Origin: Actinernus sp. WN-2022
Taxonomy: Eukaryota > Cnidaria > Anthozoa > Actiniaria > Actinernidae
Assembly (NCBI GenBank): GCA_030867875.1
Contig: JAOWCC010000274.1
Span: 1 to 64,000 of the forward strand
Length of the DNA stretch: 64,000 nucleotides
Direction of reading: 5' to 3'
Part shown: positions 1 to 10,612 of the stretch, piece after piece
Layout: each line of letters starts with the position of its first letter
How positions within the stretch are numbered: position 1 is the stretch's first letter
Notes under the pieces: generated by a model
Told to the model about the DNA's origin: nothing
What the model saw: only the letters and a program-made list of their open reading frames with translations
Databases searched by the model: none
Made by a program: the position numbers and the translations under genes

Positions 1-290
1 AATAAGTGAAGGTTAAACTAGTCCATTTTTTCTTTTTATGCCTCTTTTTTATTTCAAAACGAAAAAAAGCGGGACAAAAGGAGACAAAAGGGACGAGAGG
101 GCCTACTGACAAGAGACGTGTTCACATTCGGATACAAGTATCTCCGTTTATCCCTTTCATCCCGTTTTGTCGCCTCTTGTCCCGCTTTTTATTCTTTTTT
201 ATGCCACTTTTTTTATTTCAAAACGAAAAAAAAGCGGCCAAAAGGAGACAAAAGGGACGAAAGGAGATAAAAGGGACGATCAAGTAGATG
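1..290. repeat. A-rich GGGACAAAAGG repeats and partial copy of a local repeat
   Basis: Bases 1-35 match 7698-7730 and about 9856-9890, so the window opens inside another copy of the tRNA-bounded duplicated unit. The rest is two copies of a tract with T-rich and A-rich stretches followed by GGGACAAAAGGAGACAAAAG-type purine repeats. An inverted copy around 148-190 gives a hairpin. The short open frame here is low-complexity and not credible as a gene. Confidence 0.6.
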
Positions 291-308
291 TGTGCTATTT
301 GATACTAA

Positions 309-527
309 CTTTCAACGAGTGAACATGGAAAATCAGACTTTGAAAACTGCCCTGTACCTAATTGTGGATCAAAGTATCTTGTTAAATTATCCAACCACTT
401 GGCACAAGTCCATAGGTTATCAACTCAAGAACGAAAACCCTATTTACAAGAAGCGAAACTTCAAAAAAGAAAGTTTTTGACGAGGAATGTAAATCCAGTT
501 GTTGATAATGGAAAATATGTTGGTTAG
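309..527 (+). pseudogene. C2H2-type zinc-finger gene remnant or exon
   Basis: An open frame follows a TAA at 306-308, has no in-frame ATG, and ends at TAG 525-527. It encodes a zinc-binding motif CPVPNC, then KLSNHLAQVH (Cys-x4-Cys, then His-x4-His), followed by STQERKPYLQEAKLQ. I remember this finger, followed by a T/QER...YL segment, from many uncharacterised cnidarian proteins, often next to acidic LPTYRK-type proteins like the next feature. Lack of a start suggests an exon or a decayed repeat-family gene. The ATG frame at 292-480 is an out-of-frame shadow. Confidence 0.55.
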
Positions 528-689
528 GAATCCTACTTACAATGTTGATCTAACTGAGAGACCTTAGCTAAATCAGCTAATCGACATTTGTTAATCGTAG
601 TGACCACACCAATTTGTTTTCTATAAAGTTCGAAACTTTTAAGGGTCTAACATTATACTCCCGATCCTTGAAGAGTAAAGATATAAACG

Positions 690-1162
690 ATGGCTGCTAA
701 TCGTTCCACCTCAGATGATGAAATGACTGAAGATTCTTATCAAAGCTCTGATTCTCAGGAGAGCACGGACTCCACTGATGATAGTTATGACGGAGAAGAG
801 GATGTTTGGGAAGAATTCGTAACGAAGCTAAAGAACGGCACCAGGAAGATTGGGAAGCGTTGGTTCAAAAGTATGAACACGATGGGGATAGTCATGAAGT
901 TGCTGAAATCAAAGCCAGTAACGCTTTGGTTCCTACCTATAGAAAAGACCTAAGAGAAGTGTTGTTCGAAGATATGAAATGGATTCACAGCTTAAGAAAA
1001 GATCCTGATTTCCAAAAAATCTTGGAAACAAAACAAAACTTGATGAACACGGAAGATTATGGATGGCAAGAAGCGACCGAGGCTGCAATTCACCACCGAA
1101 AATTCTTGTTGAATAAACAATTCCAAAACAACCTATTCCGGAACAGAGTGATTCCGCGATGA
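690..1162 (+). pseudogene. Frameshifted acidic LPTYRK-family protein gene
   Basis: The ATG at 690 opens a Ser/Asp/Glu-rich N-terminus ending in EDVWEEF. The continuation, RNEAKERHQEDWEALVQKY and onward, lies in another frame from about 818 and runs to the stop at 1162, so a one-base-scale frameshift splits the gene. The C-terminal half has the pattern NALVPTYRKDLREVL, then KDPDFQKILETK and HHRKFLLNKQ. I recognise it from uncharacterised, repeat-associated cnidarian proteins; the function is unknown. With the zinc finger at 309-527 it forms the usual pair, so both are probably relics of one mobile gene cassette. Confidence 0.6.
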
Positions 1163-1935
1163 ATAATACATTTGTACCTTTTAGAAATAAGTTTTATTAA
1201 GTCGATTTCTATTAATAAATGTCTTTTAAAATATTCTTCCTCTTGTCCTCGTTTTAATTTCAATTTCTAGACTGGACTAGAAAATGATAGCTGAAGTATA
1301 GTTTTAGACTAGACTATCTTGGTCATTAATTTTCCTCTCCTCGGTAAAAACACAACTGTCTGTAGCATTTGTCAACAAGAAAAATATCAATGAAACATAA
1401 ATCAGTGTAATCTTGTAACACGGTACATTATATCAACCCAAGAACTGAGAAATAAGAAAGTTATCAACTCCGCGAGGATAAGGAAAACGAACTGTTTTTA
1501 AAATTGGTGTTTTTGAGATTGAATAAACTTTGTTTAATTATCTAGTGGTTTGTTTATATTCGTATGGTAATTATAGTTCGGTTTTAGAGACGAATTTGCA
1601 TCACAAGAGTTTTCCTCCAAACAATAGGCTCTTCAGTTATCGTTAATCCCTAAGGACAATAGCAAAATTCTCACAGTGGATTTTGTATACAATTATCTTA
1701 TGAGTTATTAACTGTAAAGGAAAATAATAAAGGACAGTTTAGAGTCTATCACGAGTAGTTTGTTCTTACTATTTACGCTACAAAGGGGTTTAGATATTGC
1801 GAGATATTTATTACTTTTTTCATTCAACTTCGAATGTATTCAGGCCGATTGCTCCTGGTTTTATAGCTGCTCCAAACAATAGGCTTTGCCCAAACATGCC
1901 CGAATAGATCGATGACCTCATCCAAAGGAACAATA
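1163..1935. other. AT-rich non-coding stretch
   Basis: No frame with protein-like composition, no RNA gene and no clear repeat structure was seen here. Confidence 0.6.
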
Positions 1936-2150
1936 GATATTCATGAGCGCGCCTTAAAAATTAACATAGCTCACCACTTTATTCATGAGCGCACCACTTT
2001 ATTCATGAGCTCACCACTTTATTCATGAGGGCGCCACATTTTATTCATGAGTCCAAGACAATAGAACCGTGACGTCATTGAATTAATGAGAGCGCCGCAA
2101 AATTAGCATAGCGCCTTAAAAATTAGCATAGCGCCTTAAAAAAGGGGCTA
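1936..2150. repeat. Short tandem repeats (TTCATGAG... and AGCGCCTTAAAAATTAG...)
   Basis: About four degenerate copies of a 20-24 bp unit, CACCACTTTATTCATGAG, lie at 1940-2050. Two or three copies of AGCGCCTTAAAAATTAGCAT follow at about 2092-2140, just upstream of the gypsy 5' LTR end. Confidence 0.6.
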
Positions 2151-2172
2151 ATTCGGTGCCTCTCATACTACT

Positions 2173-2263
2173 CGCGTAGGACTGGGTCCGAACCTAATCG
2201 TGTGACATTGTTACGTTTTGCTGTCGTCGGAGTTCAGAACAAAACATGGCCGGAGCTATCACA
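2173..2263 (+). repeat. 5' LTR of gypsy 1 (3' portion)
   Basis: The segment from GTAGGACTGGG to GGAGCTATCACA matches the end of the 3' LTR (6262-6349) with a few substitutions. The first 30 or so bases of the 3' LTR are not seen upstream, so the outer end is lost or rearranged. Confidence 0.75.
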
Positions 2264-2264
2264 T

Positions 2265-2275
2265 TGGCGACGAGG
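2265..2275 (+). other. Primer-binding site of gypsy 1
   Basis: TGGCGACGAGG follows the LTR after one base and begins with the TGG expected opposite a tRNA 3' CCA. The priming tRNA was not identified. Confidence 0.6.
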
Positions 2276-2309
2276 TAAACTGTAGAATATTCACCGAAAC
2301 GGCCAGACA

Positions 2310-2894
2310 ATGGCGACGTTTGGAAAGATTCACGAGTACCAAGACTCGGAAGAATGGAATCACTATGTAGAGCGACTGGAACATTATTTCCAGGCCAACG
2401 AGTTACGAGACAAAGGTAAACAGAAAGACATTTTCCTCGCCGGCGTGGAAGCGAAAACCTACAAGCTTATCCGAAGTTTGGTAGCCCCAGAGCTTCCAAA
2501 ATATAAGAGTTTTACCGACCTGACAAAACGTGTGCAAGCCCACTTTACGCCTAAACGGTTGGTAATAGTTCAGCGCTACAAATTCTATAATCGCACTCAG
2601 CAGGGAGGTGAGTCAATCCCAGTGTTTCTAGCCGAGTTAAGATCAATCTCAGAACACTGTGAATTTGGCGCTAGTCTAGACGAAATGCTACGCGACCGAA
2701 AACCCAGCGATACGAAAACCAGCGATACGAAAACCCAGCGCAGATTGCTGGCTGAGCCAAAACTAACCTTGAAAAAAGTAGTAGACATTGCCCTAGCTAT
2801 TGAAGCTGCCGATAAACATGTTTTGGATTTGCATAAGAATCAGAACACTGGTGCAAATCCCACGGTAAACAGGTTAGCCAGCAAGAGTACATAA
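2310..2894 (+). pseudogene. gag: gypsy 1 Gag (capsid part)
   Basis: This 194-codon frame starts 46 bp after the LTR. It carries the Ty3/gypsy capsid pattern, with EEWNHYVERLEHYFQAN near the N-terminus, then a YKSFTDLTKRVQAHF region and IPVFLAELRSISEHCEFG. After LDEMLRDR the usual sequence is replaced by a short duplicated KPSDTKTSDTKT stretch, a local in-frame expansion at 2698-2740. The frame ends before the zinc knuckle, so Gag is truncated relative to an intact element. Confidence 0.8.
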
Positions 2895-3480
2895 TCAAGA
2901 AATAAAATTCTATAGCTGTGAAGGGAAGCACAATGCGAATGAGTGCCGTTTGAAAGATGCTAAATGTCATTCTTGTGTAATTTCTGGCCATATCTCCCGT
3001 GCATGCCGTAAGAAAAAGAGAGAGTAAAAACGTGGTGAAAGCTCAAACAAACCACAGGGAACCCATCATCTAGAAAGGAGTGGGTCACACCCTAAAGAGA
3101 TTGGGGAGGGAGTAGACTCAGATGAAGGACAATCTACCGACGCATATTCCTTTTTCCAAATAAGTAGCAACCACTCATCCCCATACAAAGTAAACATGAA
3201 GATTATTGGGGAGACTTTAACCATGGAACTAGATACTGGGGCATCCCTATCCGTGATTAGTGAAAGTTCTTACAACAACCTATGGAGGGAGATAAGCAAC
3301 CCCCATTGGCGCAGTCTGAGGGAGTCTTATGTACCTATACCGGTGAAGAGGTAAATCCAAGGGGCAAGTAGAAGTAACTGTGTCCTATGAAAACAAGGAA
3401 ATGAAGTTGCCTTTGTTTGTGGTAAGGCGGAAGGGCCAGCCTTACTTGGTAGGAATTGGCTAGAAAAGCTAAAATTAAAT
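2895..3480 (+). pseudogene. gypsy 1 nucleocapsid zinc knuckle and protease remnants
   Basis: Around 2918-3030 a frame reads a CCHC-like knuckle (Cys and His residues within CEGKHNANEC and CHSCVISGHISRAC). Around 3195-3290 a frame reads MELDTGASLSVISE, the aspartic protease active-site DTGA with its usual flanks. Several stops and frame changes separate these from each other and from reverse transcriptase. Confidence 0.7.
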
Positions 3481-5434
3481 TGGCCAGTCATCAAACAGCT
3501 ATCACAAACAAATAGACAGCTGGATAATATTCTAAATAAGCATTCTCAATTATTTGGGGGAGACCTGGGTATTCTCAAAGGTACCACGGCTAAGATTCAA
3601 GTAGATCCAACTGCCACGCCCATATTTAACAGAGCAAGGTCAGTTTCCTATGCGCTTAGAGAGAAAATCGAGCATGAACTTGATCATGAGCGACTGGCGA
3701 AAGAGGGGACAATCGAACCAGTCCAGTATTCCCAGTGGGCCATGCCCAGTGTGCCTGTGATGAAACCAGATGGTACTGTGAGGGTTTGTGGGGACTACAA
3801 GCTCACAGTTAACAAGGTATCTAAATTAGATGCATACCCTATCCCAAAGATAGATGACCTGTACACTAAGTTAGCGGGGGGGGGGGGGGGGGGGGGGTAA
3901 GACATTCACCGAACTAGATCTAAGCCATGCATATGAACAAATACTTTTGGATGAAGATTCCAAAGAGTTTGTGACAATCAATACCCACAAAGGGTTATAC
4001 AGGTATAACCGGCTTCCTTACGGTGTTTCGTCAGCTCTAGGCATCTTCCAGAGAACTATGGAGGGATTACTACAAGGAATCCCCTGCGTAGCAGTCTTCC
4101 TCGATAACATTCTCATCACTGGACACACTGACGAAGGGCACTTAGACCACCTCGAGCAAGTCCTGAAACGTCTCTCAGAGGCAGGTTTACGATTCAAGAC
4201 AAAGAAATGCCAGTACATGAAGGCCTCTCTTGGAAGTCTTGGGCACCGCGTAGATGCAGAAGGTTTCCATCCGGTGAAAGCTAAAGTAAAAGCCATCAAA
4301 GAAGCGCCTACACCCACTGACATCTCTGCGCTGAAGTCGTTTCTGGGAATGATCAACTTCTATGGGAAGTTCCTACCCAACCTTTCATTCCCTTTAGAAC
4401 CATTGCACGAGCTCCTTCGTAAGGAAACGCCGTGGAAATGGGGTAAGCGTCAGGAGAAGGCATTTCAAGTTTCCAAAGATCTCCTGCAGTCATCGTCCGT
4501 GCTGGTGCACTATGATCCCGAGAAGAAGTTGGTGCTGTCTTGCGATGCGTCACCGTGCGGCGTCGGCGCCGTGCTGGCACATGCGATGGAAGACGGAGCG
4601 GAGAAACCCATAGCGTATAGTTCGAGAACACTCTCCCAAGCAGAGAAGCGGTACTCGCAGTTGGATAAAGAAGCCTTGGCGATGGTGTTCGCGGTGAAGA
4701 AGTTTCATCAATTTATGTATGGTCGGCATTTCAAGGTGTATACTGACCATAAACCTCTGCTAGGTTTGTTATCCCCAAACCGAGCCATTCCACCCATGGT
4801 GTCCGGAAGAATTCAGAGGTGGGCCTTAACACTCGCAGCATATGAGTACGAGTTAGAGTACCGACCGAGAAGAGAGAACAGCAATGCGGACGCTCTAAGC
4901 CGATTGCCACTTCCGGAAGAGCCTACGATGACACCAATACCGGGCGAAGTCATCCATCTCATGGACACCCTGAACGCAAGCCCCGTCAACGCACTGAAAT
5001 TTAAGCAGTGGACAGCCCGTGACCCAGTACTGTCACAGGTTCTACAGTTCGTACTGAAGGGATGGCCAGTATATGTAGAAGACGAGGCATTGAAACCGTA
5101 TTTCAAACGAAGAGATGAGTTGAGTGTACATGCGGGTTGCCTGTTGTGGGCATCAAGGGTGGTAGTGCCATCCCAGGGAAGAAAAGAAGTAGTGAACACT
5201 CTACACGAAACACACCCGGGCATTTCAAGGATGAAGAGCCTAGCGCGAAGCTATGTGTGGTGGCCGAAGATGGACGCCGTTCTAGAGGATAAAGTGAAGA
5301 GTTGTGAGGTATGTCAAGCACACCAGAAAGTGCCAGCTCAAACATTACTACATCCCTGGAATGGCCAAGTCGTCCATGGTCACGCGTCCATATTAACCAC
5401 GCCGGATCGTTCATGGGTAAGACGTTCTTGCTAG
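3481..5434 (+). pseudogene. pol: gypsy 1 reverse transcriptase, RNase H and integrase N-terminus
   Basis: The RT N-terminal half is open from about 3481 to the 22-G tract at 3876-3897, ending in LDAYPIPKIDDLYTKLAGG. The tract changes the frame, and the rest (TFTELDLSHAYEQILL onward) is read from about 3899. The catalytic box reads FLDNIL where FVDDIL-type is expected: the second Asp is Asn, so polymerase activity should be lost. RNase H follows (LSCDASPCGVGAVLAH, then QLDKEALAMVF and YTDHKPL), then the integrase zinc-binding H2C2 region (HETHPGISRMK, then CEVCQAH). Frame loss occurs at about 5400-5434. Confidence 0.85.
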
Positions 5435-6156
5435 TCATCGATGCACATTCCAAATGGTTGGATGTTTACTGTGTGAGTAGCACTTCAACCGAAGTAACTG
5501 TTGAGAACTCAGAACAACGTTTGCAACTCACGGGCTACCGAGATGATCGTATCTGACAACGGTTCTTCCTTCACGAGCAGTGAATTCAAAATGTTTATGC
5601 AGAAGAACGGCATTCGACACGTGACATCAGCACCTTACCACCCGTCAGCAAATGGCCTGGTGGAAATAGCAGTTCAGACGTCCAAACAAGGAATGAAGAA
5701 ACAGGACAGTGGGAGTATCGAGACGAAGGTCTCGCGCTTCTTGTTTTAATTACCGAATCACTCCGCAGTCTACAACTGATGTATCGCCAGCCCAGTTACG
5801 ATGGGGGCGCAACCTGAGGTCTCGTCTGGACCTGCTTCACCCAGATACTGAAGGGAAAGTCAGTATGGCCCAAGAAAGACAAAAGCACAACATGACGAGC
5901 ACAGCCGAGCAAGAAAGCTAGAAGTAGGCGACACTGTTCAGGTACGCAACTACTCAGGAGGTTCCAAATGGCTACCGGGTACGATAGTCGAAGAGACAGG
6001 TCCTGTGTCAGCCAGATCGAGTTAGGAGATGGACTGATTGTGAGAAGACACCATGACCAGATAATTCCTAGACAAGTGCAGAGTAAGACAGATCCTGTCC
6101 CGCCACAAGAGACACGCGAGGAGGCACCACCTTATGTTTCAGTGAGAACTTATTAG
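5380..6156 (+). pseudogene. pol: gypsy 1 integrase core and C-terminus, frameshifted
   Basis: Pieces in alternating frames give an integrase core. LLVIDAHSKWLDVY holds the first catalytic Asp. IVSDNGSSFTSSEF holds the second, and HPSANGLVEIAVQ should hold the Glu. Later parts are FNYRITPQSTTDVSPAQL and a C-terminal VRNYSGGSKWLPGTIVE region (about 5938-6000). At least three frame changes are needed, so the integrase is dead. Confidence 0.8.
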
Positions 6157-6212
6157 TGACACTGTTATAACTGCCGTTAAGTTTGAGATATCGTCTTATC
6201 TAGTTTAGAGAC

Positions 6213-6349
6213 TAGGCCGGGGAGGAATGTAGTGTTCTGGACTGTAGTAGTATTAGCTCACGTAGGACTGGGCCCGAACCTAGTCATGTGACATTGTTAC
6301 GTTTTGCTGTCGTCGGAGTTCAGAATAAAACATGGCCGGAGCTATCACA
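6213..6349 (+). repeat. Polypurine tract and 3' LTR of gypsy 1
   Basis: A purine-rich tract ending GGCCGGGGAGGAA (6215-6227) immediately precedes a 122-bp LTR, 6228-6349, that begins TGTAGTG and ends ATCACA (canonical TG...CA). The LTR is unusually short. Confidence 0.75.
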
Positions 6350-6613
6350 ATTGTTGAGTTTGCTCAAGAGGTTTGAACCATGTAGTAACGAGTTTAGTTT
6401 TGTTTAGTTTGAGAGCCCTGGCCAAAAGCTAAGTACTGTATTATAGTGCTTTATAGGTCAGCTTCAGTAAATGAAAATCTCTGTGTTCCGATAAGGGTAA
6501 CCAACCAACACTCAAGATATATGTCTCTATGGCGTACTGAATCTTTGTTGCGCACCCCAAATTTATGTTAACACATTTCACACGAACATAGAACAACTTT
6601 TCATACAAGTCGA

Positions 6614-6725
6614 GCTCCTGTGGCCCTGTCGGTTAGCGCGTCGTACTTATAGTCAGTACAGGCGTGTCCCGAGGATAACTGTACGAGAAATGCGAAGGTC
6701 GGGAGTTCGATCCTCCCCAGGAGCA
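6614..6725 (+). tRNA. tRNA-Ile (UAU) with intron, copy 1
   Basis: Exon 1 is 6614-6651 and exon 2 is 6690-6725, with a 38-bp intron at 6652-6689 just 3' of the anticodon, the canonical eukaryotic site. The acceptor stem GCTCCTG pairs with CAGGAGC, with discriminator A. The anticodon stem TCGTA pairs with TGCGA around the loop CTTATAA, anticodon TAT. The T-arm is GGGAG/CTCCC with TTCGATC. The D-loop has a T where copy 2 has A. It looks functional. Confidence 0.9.
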
Positions 6726-7877
6726 GTGACTTTCTTTCTTCTTTTTCACTCAATGAGGTTACGGAATGTTTATTTGTTGCTCACCCCAAATTCATTTCAG
6801 TACATTTCACATATCATGAGCGCAGAACTTGCACTAACTGTTAAAGTGTTTGCAAAACTTGTGAAGCATTTTCTTATTGATATTGCCGTAACTAAATTTT
6901 CGGCTTAAGAATTTCTTTAATTGTAATTTTTATTATTATTAGTGATTATTACTATGTATTACTATGTATTACTATGTATTACTTACTTACTTACCTTATC
7001 ACTCATTCATTCATTCATTCATTTATTTATTTTAGCCTTAGTAAATAAATAATTTTTGAGCTAGTCAAGTGAATTTATATTTTAATTTAATATCTGTGGG
7101 AAACTCAAAAGTGAAAGTATAAACACATGACAAAACCTGTTTGTAAATGCTACTTTCCACCTCCAATCGATTGTCGATCTTTCTAAAACAGCGTTCTTTA
7201 GGTAGCTTGCCCTCCAGCATCCATGGCAACGCCTTTCCATGGGGATCACGAGCTCAATTCATTCGTTAACGAAGTATTATATCAGCACGTGACTATTTCC
7301 TGCAAAGGACCTATTACACGCCATTCAACTTAAGATCAATCGAATTTCGGGTAAAAATGTATTTTTTGGTTACTCAGGATAGCCGAGTACGGCAGTCCGC
7401 CAAATGTCGTACGGTAATAAATACTGTCATTCCGTCACCCTGTTAAGTGGTTGATTACAAACACAATTACTAACTTCAAAACCTAAACAACTGGAGAGTG
7501 TCCGACTAACTTGTGAGCGCTGCAGCCAACGCACATGTGGTGACGTCAGAGGCTGTTAGCCAATGACTGTGCGCCATTAATTGCATGCATTAATTGACAT
7601 AATCAATACTACCCTGTGCGTAATAAAACATGTCACGTGTTCTGTCAAGTGACAAAATCAGTAAATGAAAATGCGGTTGCGAGAAAAAGTTAGAATAATA
7701 AGTGAAGGGTAAACTAGTCCATTTTCAGTTAGAAAAGGTGACTGTAACATTTAAATATTCAGTATAATAGTGCTGGTGTCCTTTAACATAGCGTGGCGAT
7801 AACTTTGTCTTAGCTTAATTGTCAAGTACAAGAAGTTAGAGAGAACAAGAGAAACAAGAGGTAAAATAGAATCGCCT
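6726..7877. repeat. Duplicated unit, copy 1 (between inverted tRNA-Ile copies)
   Basis: This non-coding stretch follows the tRNA and is colinear with 8954-10013 over most of its length (for example 6766-6850 with 8994-9062 plus 9178-9200, and 7150-7440 with 9500-9790). It includes a TTAC/ATTC microsatellite at about 6950-7035. The short frames inside are not conserved between the copies. The stretch 7500-7700, with a TGACGTCA site near 7542, is largely absent from copy 2. Confidence 0.75.
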
Positions 7878-7925
7878 TGCTCCTGGGGAGAATCGAACTC
7901 CCGACCTTCGCATTTCTTGTACAGG
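7878..7925 (-). pseudogene. Truncated tRNA-Ile(UAU) fragment
   Basis: On the minus strand this is exon 2 of the same tRNA plus a few intron bases. The 5' exon is missing. It breaks into a GGCTACGGTACGTTT sequence that also occurs at 8505-8519, which marks a rearrangement junction. Confidence 0.8.
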
Positions 7926-8841
7926 CTACGGTACGTTTGAGAAGTTGTCGCGTGAAATGTGTTAACATGAATTTGGGGTGCGCAACAAAGATTCAATACG
8001 AGTCTAAATACACCTCAGCTAAATGGATGGATTAATTATAGAATACCCGCATATGTATCTATGTACCAAGTTATATCAAATATGGATATTTTGATGCGCT
8101 TTGCAAAATAGCAGCAAAACGATGTTCACAAGGTCGTTATACTCAAAGCCATTCGGTTGGCTCTTATGTAATGAGTTGTTGTTTTAGTAGCGATGATCGC
8201 TCAACCATTGCATGCATATAAATGGTTGTTTGTTAGGAATTGGGCAATCTAGGCAAAGCTGCTGCATAATTCACATCGTATTTTTTGTTTTATTCTATTC
8301 CCTTTATGTATTAAGGTGTAAGTTAAATACCAATTGTTGGTATTCACTATAAGTTTAGTCAAGAGACCATTACTAATGGTCTCTTGGTTTAGTTAATTAG
8401 TTGTACCGGTCCTTCTCCTCCAGGACAATGCCTGTATTGCATTAGGGGAGGTACAGGTTTCCCCTGATTCAGGGGTTTTTCCTGGCTGGCACCAGGCTAC
8501 GGTACGTTTTCGGCACTAACTTAATTGTGCTTTGTTAAATAAAGTGGCCATGCAGCTTTTGCAGCAGCCAGCCAAGCCTTAGTTTGTTTTGGTCGTTATT
8601 ATCAGGATATAACGATAGTGTGAACAACTCTCTTGATGAGCTAATGCTCTTGGAGTAAATGTGGAGAATATATATGGGTTAAAAAATAAATAAAGCACTA
8701 TACAGCTCCGACTGGCCAGCATATCATCCATTGGAACAGTACGTCCCTAGACGGTCGTAATGTGTTAGTACCATCACCAATGGAACAAAAGCTTTCAATC
8801 GTTTACCAGATGATATTAGGACAACGTTTGAAACATGTCGA
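7926..8841. other. Spacer between duplicated units
   Basis: No gene is visible. A perfect 11-bp hairpin (AAGAGACCATT and its complement) lies at 8361-8385. A GC-richer patch at 8400-8510 has short inverted repeats (AGGGGAGGTACAGG..., CCCCTGATTCAGGGG). Confidence 0.5.
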
Positions 8842-8953
8842 GCTCCTGTGGCCCAGTCGGTTAGCGCGTCGTACTTATAGTCAGTATAGGCGTGTCCCGA
8901 GGGTGTCTGTACAAGAAATGCGAAGGTCGGGAGTTCGATCCTCCCCAGGAGCA
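8842..8953 (+). tRNA. tRNA-Ile (UAU) with intron, copy 2
   Basis: Exons are 8842-8879 and 8918-8953, with a 38-bp intron at 8880-8917. Both exons have the same folds as copy 1 and an intact D-loop (AGTCGGTTA). The intron differs from copy 1 at several bases while the exons differ at one, as expected for a gene under selection. Confidence 0.92.
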
Positions 8954-10013
8954 GCGACTTTCTTTTTCTTCTTTTTCACTCAATGAGGTTACGGAATGTT
9001 GATGTGTTTATTTGTTGCTCACCCGAAATTCATTTCTGTACATTTCACATATAATGAGCACAGAACTAGCCTTCTATGCAGACGTATTTTTTCACTCTCA
9101 TAAATTCGAAGAAAAAAGTTACTTTTTTCTTCGAATTTATGAGAGTGAAAAAATGCGTCTGCATAGCAGGCTAGCGTAGAACTTGCACTAACTGTAAAGT
9201 ATTTGTGAAACTTGTGAAGCATTTTCTTATTGATATTGCCGTATCTAAACTTTCAGCTTAATAATTGTTTTAATTGTAAATTTATTTGTTATTTTACCGA
9301 TTATTACTATTATTTACTTACTTGACCTATTCATTCATTCATTCATTCATTCATTCATTCATTCATTCATTTATTTATTTATTTATGTTAGCCTATAGTA
9401 ATTAAATATTTTTTGAGCTAGTCAAGTGAAGTTATATTTTAATTTAATATCTGTGGGAAACTCAAAGTGAAAGTATAAACACATGACAAAACCGGTTTGT
9501 AAATTCTATTTTCCACCTCCAATTGATTGTCGATCTTTCTAAAACAGCGTTTTAAAGATAGCTTGCCCTCCAGCATCCATGACAACGCATTTTCCATGGG
9601 GATTACGAGCTGAATTCATTCGTTAACGAAGTACTATATCAGCACGTAACTGTTTCCTGCAAAGGACCTATTACATGCCATTCAACTGAAGATCAATCGA
9701 ATTTCGGGTAAAAATGTTTTCCTTATTTCAGCATAGCCGAGTACAGTAAGTCCGCCATATTTCGTACGGTAATAGATGTCGTCATTCTTCAAACTGTTAA
9801 GTGGTTTGTGCGCACGTGTTCTTTCAAATGACTTAGACCACAAAATCAGTTAATGAAAAAAGTTAAACTAATCCATTTTCACTTAGAAAAGGTGACTGCA
9901 ATTTTTAAATATTCTGCAATAGTGCTGGTGTCCTTTAACATAGCGTGGCGATAACTTTGTGTTAGCTTAATTGTCAAGTACAAGAAGTTAGACAGAACAA
10001 GAAGAATAGCCAC
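8954..10013. repeat. Duplicated unit, copy 2
   Basis: Colinear with 6726-7877. It differs by a 110-bp foldback insertion (9068-9177), an (ATTC)n expansion at about 9322-9370, and loss of most of the part matching 7500-7700. No coding content. Confidence 0.75.
9068..9177. mobile_element. 110-bp foldback MITE with 6-bp target duplication
   Basis: Near-perfect palindrome: AGCCTTCTATGCAGACG at the left and CGTCTGCATAGCAGGCT at the right, continuing into A/T-rich arms. AGAACT flanks it on both sides (9062-9067 and 9178-9183). The paralogous site at about 6823-6832 holds one AGAACT and no insertion, an empty site that proves insertion after the duplication. Confidence 0.85.
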
Positions 10014-10125
10014 TGCTCCTGGGGAGGATCGAACTCCCGGCCTTCGCATTTCTCGTACAGGCATCCTCGGGACACGCCCATACTGTCTACAAGTACGACG
10101 CGCTAACCGACTGAGCCACAGGTGT
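10014..10125 (-). pseudogene. tRNA-Ile-derived pseudogene, inverted copy
   Basis: The full 112-bp length with intron is kept on the minus strand. The 5' acceptor reads ACACCTG instead of GCTCCTG, so three acceptor pairs are lost, and the anticodon loop reads CTTGTA (TGT) rather than CTTATA. Probably not functional as tRNA-Ile. Confidence 0.8.
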
Positions 10126-10612
10126 TCGATTTGTTGAAAAATGTAATTTCTGACGCTTGATCTTCTGATGGCACGATAGAGAGGTTGGGTTATCCTCTAT
10201 GGATATAGTCATAATATTTAAGTGCTTGGCGGGGAATATTGATCATTCTACGTGCAGTTAGTCTTCAAGCCCGGTCGTGCTAAAAAAATATTTTTGGAAC
10301 GATGTATGTTTAGAAAGAAGACTGAAGTAGAAACCTTCATTCAACAATCATTCGAGATAAATAACCAACAACAGGATCCCATTGGTAATGGCTCCTGTCA
10401 ACAAATAATTAGTAACATGTCGAGTTTAGTTTCATCATCCATAGATCAACTGAAGAGGGCGAACTCAGATCTGGATCCCAAAAAGACAAAACCCAAAACA
10501 TGCTGCCATGAAAATGAGGCCCTTCATGCGCTTAACTTTAGAGCTTGGCTGAGCGTACGGAAATCGTACATCGGCCCACGTACAAGAACCCAATACTCTG
10601 GAATAACCCAAA
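10126..10612. other. Stretch with no supported gene
   Basis: An open frame (10252-10623) exists, but its composition and lack of any recognised motif do not support a gene. Confidence 0.5.

Larger units (their letters stand above)
2173..6349 (+). mobile_element. Ty3/gypsy LTR retrotransposon 1, decayed
   Basis: The order is 5' LTR end, primer-binding site, gag, zinc knuckle, protease, reverse transcriptase, RNase H, integrase, polypurine tract, 3' LTR. This is the Ty3/gypsy (Metaviridae) gene order. Frameshifts separate gag from pol, a 22-G run splits the reverse transcriptase, a frameshift splits the integrase near 5400, and the catalytic YxDD box is damaged. The 5' LTR lacks its outer end, or that end is unrecognisable. 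The element cannot be autonomous. Confidence 0.9.

Noticed and set aside
6..287. 93-codon Lys/Phe-rich frame
   Set aside because: Low-complexity purine/pyrimidine repeat DNA.
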